NCBI GenBank assembly: GCA_020248865.1
Contig: JADCGS010000034.1
Span: forward strand, 1-64,000
DNA length: 64,000 nucleotides
Reading direction: 5' to 3'
From: Burkholderiales bacterium
Lineage (GTDB): Bacteria > Pseudomonadota > Gammaproteobacteria > Burkholderiales > Burkholderiaceae_F
This document shows, in pieces, positions 57,019 through 64,000 of the stretch; position 1 is the stretch's first letter; each line of letters begins with the position of its first letter. A model generated the notes under the pieces. That model did no database searches and was not told the origin of the DNA. It saw only the letters and a program-made list of their open reading frames with translations. A program made the position numbers and the translations under genes.

Positions 57019-58677
57019 ATGGGTGCCAACGAAGTGAAGAAGGTACAGGGCACAGAGCTGCCCTGGTCGGAGGAGGAAATCGCCACCTGGTCGCCTAAGC
57101 GGCGCGACTTTCTGCGCGCCGCCACGGCGATTGGCGGTCTTGCGGCCGTCGGTGGCCTGAGCGGTTGTGGAGGCAGTTCGGGCGGCAACGCCTTTGCCCA
57201 GGCTGGCCCGACCTCGGTGGTGGACCTGCTGCGCTCGTCGCTGCTGTCCAACGCCGCATTCTGGGAGGACGTTCAGAAGCGCTTCATCCTGAACCCGGCG
57301 CGGCTGTTCATGAACATCGGCACCGCCGGCTCGATGCCCAAGGTGGTGGTCGACAAGTTCAACGCCGACAACACCGCCTACGCGACCGATTCGCTGAACG
57401 GCTACAGCAACTTCCTGACGCAGCGTCAGGTCATGGCGCGCGGCGGCCCCACCGGCACCACGCCGCCGGCCGGCAACGGCTTCGGCGTCGATGCCGATGA
57501 GCTGGTCGTCTCCTACAACACCTCCGACGGCATGTGCCAGGCGCTGCTCGGCCTGCAGTGGCAGTCGGGCGACGTGGTCATCACCACCAACCGCGAGCAC
57601 CCCGGCGGCGACGTGCCGCTGGCCATTGCGCGCGACCGCTACGGCCTGATCGTCCGCCGCATCACGCTGCCGGTGGGCAACAACCAGACCGCCGCCGGCA
57701 TTGCCAATCAGTTTGCCGCCGAGATCGATGCGGCGCGCGCCGCCGGCCAGCGCGTGCGCGCGCTCATGTGGTCGAGCCCGGACTTCCTGACCGGCACCAT
57801 GCTGCCGATCCGCCGCATCGTCGATGTGGCCATCGCCAAGAGCAACGGCTTCCCGCCCATCGTCACCATCTGCGACGGCGCGCACCTGCCGGGCATGATG
57901 GCCTACGACTACGCTGCGCTCGGCGTCGACTTCATGGCCGGCGCTGCCCACAAGTGGCAGTGCGCGCCCGGCTCGACCGGCATCCTGATCATCCGCAACA
58001 AGGTGCGCACGCAGTCCAACCCGCTGCCGCTGCCGGCCTGGTTCCCGATCACCACCAGCAGCCTCGCCGGTACCGCCAACGCCACCGCGATCGTCGACGG
58101 CCGCGACAGCGCCGCGCAGAAGATCCTGGTCGGTACCACGCCCTGGGCCAACCGCGCCGGCTCCACCTCGGCCACTGCGCTGTTCGACATCGGCAGCGTG
58201 GTGCAGAGCACCGGCTCCAAGCACGTGCCGCTGATTGCCGCGGTCGGCGAGGCCTGCCGGGTGTGGGACGAGATCGGCCGCAAGAACATCGAGACCTACA
58301 CCCTCACCATGGGCCGCTACGCCAAGGAGAAGATCGCCCAGGACTGGGGTGTGGGCGCGCTGTATGCCCCCAAGGACGATCCCGAGCTGCTGTCGGCGCT
58401 GACCTCGTTCGACCCGTTCTTTGGTCTGCCCACCAGCTCCGGCGGCACCACGGCCGACGCGGCGATCGCCAGCAGCACGCTCAGCGGCCAGGTGGTCTCG
58501 CGCCTGCTGTCGGAGGACAACATCGTGGTGCGCAACACCACCGTGCCCACCTCCGGCGGCAACCGCTTCCCGCTGCGGATGTCCACCCACGTGTGGCACG
58601 ACCCGGCCGACATCGACCGCTGCCTCACCGCGGCGCGTCGCATCGCCCGCTCGGTGATGGGACTGCCCCCGGCCTGA
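57019..58677 (+). CDS. Tat-exported PLP-dependent aminotransferase class V-fold protein
   Basis: The 552-residue protein carries a twin-arginine signal RRDFLRAA (28-35) followed by a hydrophobic stretch and lipobox LSGC (Cys50), so it should be a folded, Tat-exported lipoprotein. The rest is a class V aminotransferase fold of the isopenicillin-N-epimerase/cysteine-desulfurase type, with cofactor residues Asp286 (ICDGAH) and the Schiff-base Lys312 (AAHKWQ). Export through Tat suits a cofactor-loaded enzyme; Pseudomonas PvdN, a Tat-exported PLP enzyme of siderophore maturation, is a precedent. The substrate is unknown. RBS AAAGGA. A strong terminator follows. Confidence 0.92.
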   Translation: MGANEVKKVQGTELPWSEEEIATWSPKRRDFLRAATAIGGLAAVGGLSGCGGSSGGNAFAQAGPTSVVDLLRSSLLSNAAFWEDVQKRFILNPARLFMNIGTAGSMPKVVVDKFNADNTAYATDSLNGYSNFLTQRQVMARGGPTGTTPPAGNGFGVDADELVVSYNTSDGMCQALLGLQWQSGDVVITTNREHPGGDVPLAIARDRYGLIVRRITLPVGNNQTAAGIANQFAAEIDAARAAGQRVRALMWSSPDFLTGTMLPIRRIVDVAIAKSNGFPPIVTICDGAHLPGMMAYDYAALGVDFMAGAAHKWQCAPGSTGILIIRNKVRTQSNPLPLPAWFPITTSSLAGTANATAIVDGRDSAAQKILVGTTPWANRAGSTSATALFDIGSVVQSTGSKHVPLIAAVGEACRVWDEIGRKNIETYTLTMGRYAKEKIAQDWGVGALYAPKDDPELLSALTSFDPFFGLPTSSGGTTADAAIASSTLSGQVVSRLLSEDNIVVRNTTVPTSGGNRFPLRMSTHVWHDPADIDRCLTAARRIARSVMGLPPA

Positions 58678-58700
58678 TTCGGTTGGTTGACGAGTCCGGC

Positions 58701-58730
58701 AACGGCCGCCTGCGGGCGGCCGTTCTTTTT
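58701..58730 (+). terminator. Rho-independent terminator
   Basis: A perfect 10-bp stem AACGGCCGCC/GGCGGCCGTT with TGCG loop is followed by CTTTTT. It lies 23 bp after the PLP enzyme stop codon and ends the RidA-PLP transcript. Confidence 0.92.
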
Positions 58731-58901
58731 CCCCTGACTGCGCAGAGCCGGTGGCCGCAGCCGCTCGGGAGGCGGCGCGACCGGAACGACTGCGGCCTGA
58801 CCGCGGCATCGGCTTGCCCGCCGCCACGACGCGGGTTGCCGCTGCGGCAGCTGCCCTGGTGAGGACGCGTGTCGGCGCGGTGACGACGTATCCTGCGGGC
58901 C

Positions 58902-61900
58902 GTGACCACGGCGCTTCCCTCGTCCCCGTCCGGCGACGCATCGGCCGCCACCCCGGCCCCCACCCCGGCCGCCGCCAGCGCCTTCATTGCGCGCTGGTGC
59001 GTGGCCGACGGCACCGAGCTGGCCAACTACCAGCTTTTCATCCACGAGCTGGCCATGCTGCTCGGGGTGCAACCGCCGCAGCCGTCGCGCGAGGACACGC
59101 GCGACAACGCCTACGTGTTCGAGCGGCGCGTCACGCTGGCGCGCGGCGACGGCTCCAGCAGCGAGGGCCGCATCGACTGCTACAAGCGCGGCGCCTTCGT
59201 GCTGGAGGCCAAGAAGCTGCGCGCCGGTGTGCAGACCAAGGGCTTTGACGACGCGCTGCTGCGCGCCCGCGCCCAGGCCGAGGCCTACGCCCGCGCCCTT
59301 CCGGCCGACGAGGGACGCCCGCCCTTCCTGCTCGTGGTGGACGTGGGCCACGTGATCGAGCTGTATTCCGAGTTCACCCGCAGCGGCGCCACCTACACCC
59401 CGTTTCCCGACCCGCGCTCGCACCGCATCCGGCTGGCCGACCTGGAACGGCCCGAGGTGCGAGAGACCCTGCGCGCCGTCTGGACCGACCCGCTGTCGCT
59501 CGACCCCGCCCAACGCGCCGCCCGCGTCACGCGCGAGATTGCCGCGCAGCTTGCGCAGGTGGCCAAGGCGCTGGAAGCCGCCGGCCACGCGCCCACGCGC
59601 GTCTCGGCCTTCCTCAGCCGCTGCCTGTTCACGATGTTCGCCGAAGACATCGGCCTGCTGCCCAGGCGCGCCTTTGCCGACCTGCTGGAGCGCTACCTCA
59701 CGCGCCCCGAGGTGCTCACGCGCCAGCTGGAAATCCTCTGGCAGAACATGGACCGCGGCGAGTTCTCGCCGCTGCTCGAAACCACGCTGCTGAAGTTCAA
59801 CGGCAAGCTCTTCAAGCAGCCCGAGGCGCTGCCGCTGGAACGCGCGCAGATCGAGCTGCTGGCCGCCGCCGCCCGCGCCGACTGGAAGCAGGTCGAGCCC
59901 GCCATCTTCGGCACGCTGCTCGAACGCGCGCTCGACCCCGCCGAGCGCCACGCCCTCGGCGCGCACTACACGCCGCGCGCCTACGTCGAGCGGCTGGTGC
60001 TGCCCACGCTCATGGAGCCGCTGCGCGAAGACTGGCAGCACGTGCAGGCCGCGGCCCTCGTGCTGCTCAACGAAGGCGGCGCAAAAGCGGCCGAGGACGC
60101 GCGCCGCGTGGTGCGCGAGTACCTGATGCGCCTGTGCGAGGTGCGCGTGCTCGACCCGGCCTGCGGCAGCGGCAACTTTCTCTACGTGGCGCTGGAGCAG
60201 ATGAAGCGCCTCGAAGGCGAGGTGCTCAACTTCCTCGACGAACTGGGCGACACGCAGGGCCGGCTCGACCTGGCCGGCGTCAGCGTGGACCCGCACCAGT
60301 TGCTGGGCATCGAACTCAACCCGCGCGCCGCCGAAGTGGCCGAGATGGTGCTGTGGATCGGCTACCTGCAGTGGCACTACCGCACGCGCGGCAACGTCAA
60401 CCCGCCGCTGCCGGTGCTCAAGGACTTCCACAACATCGAGTGCCGCGACGCCGTGCTGGCCTATGACCGGGTGGAGTACGAAACCGATGCCAGCGGCAAG
60501 CCCGTCACGCGCTGGGACGGCAAGACCATGAAGAAGCACCCGGTGACGGGGCTCGACGTGCCCGATGAGTCGGCGCAAGTGCCCGTCGAGAAGTACGTGA
60601 ACCCGCGCGCTGCCGAGTGGCCGGCGGCGGAGTTCGTGATCGGGAATCCGCCATACCTTGGCGCACGCGTTATCCGCGAAGCGTTAGGCTACGGCTACTT
60701 GGATGCACTGCGCTCGGCTTTTCCTTCAGTGCCAAACAACGCCGATTTCGTCATGTATTGGTGGGACAAGGCAGCTTGGTTGACCAGGACGGGAAAGGTT
60801 CAGCGGTTTGGACTCATCACAACGAACAGCTTGAAGCAGCCGTTCTGTCAGCGAGTTCTTGCACACCACATGGAGGAAGATCGGCCGGTAAGCATGCTTT
60901 TCGCCATTCCTAATCACCCCTGGGTGGACAGCACTACCGGCGCAGCGGTTAGGGTCGCGATGACAGTTGGCGGTCGTGGACCTGCTGTAGGCATCCTGGC
61001 GCATGTTATCGACGAAATTCCATCAGCGGATGGTGAGGCACAGATCTCATTAAGCTTGAGATCGGGCAAATTGTCGTCTTCGCTAGCCGTAGGCGTCGAC
61101 GTCGCCGCCGCTGAACCACTGAAGTCGAACGCGGGTGTCTCATCCGTTGGATATCAACTAACGGGTCAAGGATTTACCTTGACCGCTGCCGAGGTCGCCG
61201 ATTTAGGCGTAGATGGCGTCGACAGCCCCTTAGTGCGCCCCCTGCTGACCGGCCGCGACTTAACTCAATCGAGCCGATGGCTCTTTGCCATCGATGCGTT
61301 CGGAGAAACGCCGGAGTCACTGCGCAATCAGTATCCCGCGCTTCTCCAAAGAATCATTGATCGGGTGAAGCCGGAGCGAAATGTCAATCCCAGGCGCTCG
61401 CTTCGGGACCGGTGGTGGGTCTTTGGAGAGGCGCGCAGTACGTTTAGACCAGCGCTTGTAGATCTTGACTGGTGTGCGGTCACATCTCTTACAGCGCAGC
61501 ACCGCCTGTTCCTGCCGGTTGCGGCAAAGACTATCTGCGACAGTACAACCGTCATGTTTGCACTCGGGCAAGTGGCGCTCCTCGGTGTACTGATGAGTCG
61601 CGTACACATCACTTGGGCCTTACATGCAGGCGGCACACTTGAGGACCGGCCCCGGTACAACAAATCGCGCTGCTTCGAAACCTTCCCATTCCCGGTCCTT
61701 GATACGGCCACGTCGGCGCGCGTCACCACGCTGGCCGAAGGGATCGACACCCACCGCAAGCGCCAGCAGTCCGCGCATTCCGACCTGACGCTGACCGGCA
61801 TCTACAACGTGCTGGAGAAGCTGCGCCGCAACGAGCCGCTGAACGCCAAGGAGAAGGTCATCCACGACCACGGTCTCGTCTCGGTGCTGCGCGAGCTGCA

Positions 61901-62456
61901 CGACGAGCTCGACCACGCAGTGTTCGCCGCCTACGGCTGGAACGATCTGGCGGCCGTGCTGGTCGGCAAGCCGGGCGCGACCACGCCGTATCCGGAGAAG
62001 TCGGCCGAGCAGGCCGCCGCCGAGGAGGAACTGCTGTCGCGGCTGGTGGCGCTGAACGCCGAGCGCGCGGCCGAGGAGGCGCGCGGCCTGATCCGCTGGC
62101 TGCGGCCCGAGTTTCAGGCGGCCACGCCGCAGCCGGCCGAGCAGACGGAAATCGACGTCGAGACCCGTGCGGACACCGCCGCGCAAGGCGAAGCGGGCAA
62201 CGCGGGCGGCACGCACGGCGCCGGGCCGGCAATGCCGAAGCGCGCGCCGTGGCCGGCCACGCTGCCCGAGCAGATTCGCGTGGTGGCCGAGACGATCACC
62301 GCCGCGCCCGGTCCGCTCGACCTGGAGCAGCTCGCCGCCCACTTCACCGGCCGCGGCCCGTGGAAGAAGCGCCTGCCCGACATCGTCGATTCGCTCGCCG
62401 CGCTGGGCCGCGTGAAGGCCGAGCGGGTGGGCGAGCGCCTCGTCTGGCGGGGGTGA
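58902..62456 (+). CDS. Type IIG/MmeI-like restriction-modification enzyme
   Basis: This 1184-residue single-chain protein has an N-terminal nuclease part with RIDCYKRGAFVLEAKKLR (PD-(D/E)XK, residues about 90-107) and a helical connector (RCLFTMFAEDIGLLPRRAF). The N6-adenine methylase follows: SAM motif VLDPACGSGNFLYVAL near 415-430 and catalytic NPPYLG near 582. The target-recognition region and a winged-helix-like C-terminus follow. GTG start at 58902. The part from about codon 580 to 930 has lower GC and different codon use, marking it as a swapped specificity region. No separate S or R gene is needed. Confidence 0.88.
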   Translation: MTTALPSSPSGDASAATPAPTPAAASAFIARWCVADGTELANYQLFIHELAMLLGVQPPQPSREDTRDNAYVFERRVTLARGDGSSSEGRIDCYKRGAFVLEAKKLRAGVQTKGFDDALLRARAQAEAYARALPADEGRPPFLLVVDVGHVIELYSEFTRSGATYTPFPDPRSHRIRLADLERPEVRETLRAVWTDPLSLDPAQRAARVTREIAAQLAQVAKALEAAGHAPTRVSAFLSRCLFTMFAEDIGLLPRRAFADLLERYLTRPEVLTRQLEILWQNMDRGEFSPLLETTLLKFNGKLFKQPEALPLERAQIELLAAAARADWKQVEPAIFGTLLERALDPAERHALGAHYTPRAYVERLVLPTLMEPLREDWQHVQAAALVLLNEGGAKAAEDARRVVREYLMRLCEVRVLDPACGSGNFLYVALEQMKRLEGEVLNFLDELGDTQGRLDLAGVSVDPHQLLGIELNPRAAEVAEMVLWIGYLQWHYRTRGNVNPPLPVLKDFHNIECRDAVLAYDRVEYETDASGKPVTRWDGKTMKKHPVTGLDVPDESAQVPVEKYVNPRAAEWPAAEFVIGNPPYLGARVIREALGYGYLDALRSAFPSVPNNADFVMYWWDKAAWLTRTGKVQRFGLITTNSLKQPFCQRVLAHHMEEDRPVSMLFAIPNHPWVDSTTGAAVRVAMTVGGRGPAVGILAHVIDEIPSADGEAQISLSLRSGKLSSSLAVGVDVAAAEPLKSNAGVSSVGYQLTGQGFTLTAAEVADLGVDGVDSPLVRPLLTGRDLTQSSRWLFAIDAFGETPESLRNQYPALLQRIIDRVKPERNVNPRRSLRDRWWVFGEARSTFRPALVDLDWCAVTSLTAQHRLFLPVAAKTICDSTTVMFALGQVALLGVLMSRVHITWALHAGGTLEDRPRYNKSRCFETFPFPVLDTATSARVTTLAEGIDTHRKRQQSAHSDLTLTGIYNVLEKLRRNEPLNAKEKVIHDHGLVSVLRELHDELDHAVFAAYGWNDLAAVLVGKPGATTPYPEKSAEQAAAEEELLSRLVALNAERAAEEARGLIRWLRPEFQAATPQPAEQTEIDVETRADTAAQGEAGNAGGTHGAGPAMPKRAPWPATLPEQIRVVAETITAAPGPLDLEQLAAHFTGRGPWKKRLPDIVDSLAALGRVKAERVGERLVWRG
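60640..61690 (+). other. Low-GC segment inside the restriction-modification gene
   Basis: Just after the NPPY motif the composition changes: a hand count gives 29 G/C in 60 at 61021-61080, against about 40 in 60 at 60301-60360. TTA, TTG, AGC and ATA-type codons rare in the neighbourhood appear. The segment ends before the family-typical SRCFETFPFPV region. It corresponds to the expected DNA-recognition region, so acquisition by recombination is likely. Confidence 0.75.
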
Positions 62457-62507
62457 CGGCCGAGGTCCAGCGACCGCCGCTGCGCAAGGCGGCGCCCCTG
62501 CGGGCGC

Positions 62508-63497
62508 CTACGCCGCCCAGCGCAGCGCCGGCGTATGGACGGGCGCGTCCCACAGCGACTTCAGTTCGTCGTCCAGCAGCGTCACGGTCAGCGACGCACC
62601 GGCCATTTCGAGCGAGGTGGTGTAGTTGCCCACCAGCGAGCGCGCGATCGTCAGGCCGTCGGTCTGCAGCCGCTCGGCGGCGCGCTGATACAGCAGGTAC
62701 AGCTCCATCAGCGGCGTGCCGCCGAAGCCGTTCACGTGCAGCAGCACCTGGCGGCCGCGCGCCGGCTTCAGGTCGGTGAGGATCGGGTCCATCAGGTCCT
62801 TGACGATGGCGTCGGCGGGCTTGAACTTTTCCCGGCGACGGCCCGGCTCGCCATGGATGCCCACGCCCATTTCGATGTCGTCGGGTCCGATGTCGAAGGT
62901 CGGCCGCCCGGCGGCCGGCACGGTGCAACTGGTGAAGGCCACGCCCATCGATGCCGTGTTCTGGTTCACGCGGTCGCCCAGTGCCTTGCATTGCGCGAGG
63001 CTGGCACCCTGCTCGGCGGCCGCACCGACGGCCTTCTCGACGATCAGCGTGCCCGCCACGCCGCGGCGGCCGGTGGTGTAGGTGGAGTTTTCCACCGCCA
63101 CGTCGTCGTTGACCAGCACGGTTTCGCTTTCGAGTTCGAGCATCTCGGCCGCCAGTTCGAAGTTCATCCGGTCGCCGCTGTAGTTCTTGACGATGAACAG
63201 CACGCCCTGGCCGCCGTCGACCGCCTGCGCGGCGGCGAGCATCTGGTCCGGGGTCGGTGAGGTGAAGACCTGACCCGGACAGGCGGCATCCAGCATGCCC
63301 TGGCCGACAAAGCCCGCGTGCAGCGGTTCGTGGCCCGAGCCGCCGCCGGAGATCAGGGCCACCTTGCCGGGCCGGGTCTGCCGGCGTGCCACGAAGGTTG
63401 GCTCGAACTCGACGCGCAGCAGTTGCTCATGCGCCTGCACCAGGCCGGTCAGGGCCTCGCGCAGCAGGCTGTCGGTGTGGTTGAAGAACTTTTTCAT
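62508..63497 (-). CDS. dhaK: Dihydroxyacetone kinase subunit DhaK
   Basis: DhaK binds dihydroxyacetone covalently through a histidine hemiaminal. The 329-residue protein has KVALISGGGSGHEPLHAGFVG, GVLFIVKNYSGDRMNF and the active His in GVGIHGEPGR, plus a normal C-terminus (LHVNGFGGTPLMELYLLY). It lies 18 bp after dhaL. Whether the pair is ATP- or PTS (DhaM)-dependent cannot be seen, as no dhaM is in the window. Confidence 0.96.
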   Translation of the reverse strand: MKKFFNHTDSLLREALTGLVQAHEQLLRVEFEPTFVARRQTRPGKVALISGGGSGHEPLHAGFVGQGMLDAACPGQVFTSPTPDQMLAAAQAVDGGQGVLFIVKNYSGDRMNFELAAEMLELESETVLVNDDVAVENSTYTTGRRGVAGTLIVEKAVGAAAEQGASLAQCKALGDRVNQNTASMGVAFTSCTVPAAGRPTFDIGPDDIEMGVGIHGEPGRRREKFKPADAIVKDLMDPILTDLKPARGRQVLLHVNGFGGTPLMELYLLYQRAAERLQTDGLTIARSLVGNYTTSLEMAGASLTVTLLDDELKSLWDAPVHTPALRWAA

Positions 63498-63515
63498 CGC
63501 GGCTCTCCGGCAAGG

Positions 63516-64000
63516 TCAACGTGAAGTGAGCAGGTCGCACACGGCGTGAATGGCGACCTGGCAGGTCTTGGAACCCGGATCGATGTGACCGATGGCCCGC
63601 TCGCCCAGGAAGTGGGCGCGGCCCTTGGTGGCGATCATGTCGCGCGTGACCAGCATGCCGCGCTCGGCCTCGGCCTTGACTTGTCGGCACAGCGACTCGA
63701 GCGCCACGTGCTCGCGGGTCAGCCGCTGCAGCAGGACGGCCACCGGGATCAGCACGTCGAGCATGGTCTTTTCGCCGAGGCCCGCCTTGCCGCGCTGGGC
63801 GATTGCCTCGACCCCGGCGGCAAAGGCGCGCGCGAAGCTCTCGGCGTCGACGGTGGCCGCGCCGGCGATCGATTTGCCCAGCGCGAGGAAGAAGCTCGCC
63901 AGCAGCGGCCCCGATGCCCCGCCGATCGTGGACATCAGCTTCATGCCGATCTGCCGGCAGGCGGCATCGGGCGTCAGGGGCAGCAATTCGGGCGAAAGAG
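63516..64000 (-). CDS. dhaL: Dihydroxyacetone kinase subunit DhaL, N-terminus beyond window
   Basis: The frame runs off the right edge. The visible 161 codons hold the DhaL middle and end: GMKLMSTIGGASGPLLASFFLALGKSI, GEKTMLDVLIPV and the ending with RAIGHIDPGSKTCQVAIHAVCDLL. The GDGDHG nucleotide-site segment lies outside. DhaL carries ADP or ATP for phosphorylation of DHA bound to DhaK. The gene precedes dhaK on the same transcript. Confidence 0.94.
   Translation of the reverse strand, partial: LSPELLPLTPDAACRQIGMKLMSTIGGASGPLLASFFLALGKSIAGAATVDAESFARAFAAGVEAIAQRGKAGLGEKTMLDVLIPVAVLLQRLTREHVALESLCRQVKAEAERGMLVTRDMIATKGRAHFLGERAIGHIDPGSKTCQVAIHAVCDLLTSR

Overview
The window is very GC-rich and has tightly packed, often overlapping genes (ATGA and GTGA junctions). 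Its gene content fits a Burkholderiales-type betaproteobacterium: an acyl-CoA dehydrogenase/HAD-ECH/thiolase set, a DUF3149 miniprotein, PdeM, paired RND metal-efflux operons and DhaKL. This placement is inferred from gene content only; no rRNA or tRNA gene was seen.

Layout. 1-9012: a type I-C CRISPR-Cas locus on the minus strand. Its order in transcription is cas3-cas5-cas8c-cas7, then cas4-cas1-cas2, a leader and the array. A RelE/ParE-type toxin-antitoxin pair on the opposite strand separates the interference genes from the adaptation genes. 9075-15839: a cobalamin-type radical SAM protein, two consecutive trypsin-like proteases, a MoxR/DUF58/VWA module and a GNAT fragment. 15969-17891: an HNH nuclease and small lipoproteins. 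17893-25342: a copper/silver efflux operon on the minus strand (Cys-rich protein, DUF411, cusC, cusB, cusA, CusF-like). 25614-27209: a CYTH-CHAD protein. 27350-32314: a second RND operon ending in DUF2892 and a CsoR/FrmR-family repressor, with a CsoR-like box in front. 32359-36841: a degenerate EAL protein, mtnA with a class II aldolase (probable 5-deoxypentose salvage), an EamA transporter, DUF3149 and a DksA-like zinc finger. 37029-42833: a Pat-like acyl-CoA synthetase/acetyltransferase, an esterase lipoprotein, a TraB/GumN protein and PdeM. 43208-54666: a TetR regulator and a long run of fatty-acid and lipid genes. 54958-58677: a small orphan protein, a fumarylacetoacetase-family hydrolase, and an exported RidA-family lipoprotein followed by a Tat-exported PLP enzyme that also has a lipobox. 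58902-62456: a single-chain type IIG/MmeI-like restriction-modification enzyme whose middle third is visibly less GC-rich. 62508-64000: dhaK and the 3' part of dhaL, cut by the window edge.

Three things stand out. (1) A RidA-family protein and a PLP-dependent class V aminotransferase-fold enzyme are adjacent and both appear to be exported lipoproteins. (2) A dispersed two-hairpin element occurs three times (15847-15965, 43956-44045, 49680-49798). Its stems covary, its internal bulge is conserved and its linker is 12-15 nt. (3) A toxin-antitoxin pair is embedded in the type I-C operon and shares a 51-bp divergent start region with cas4. In addition, an identical 18-bp palindrome lies beside each of the two efflux operons.
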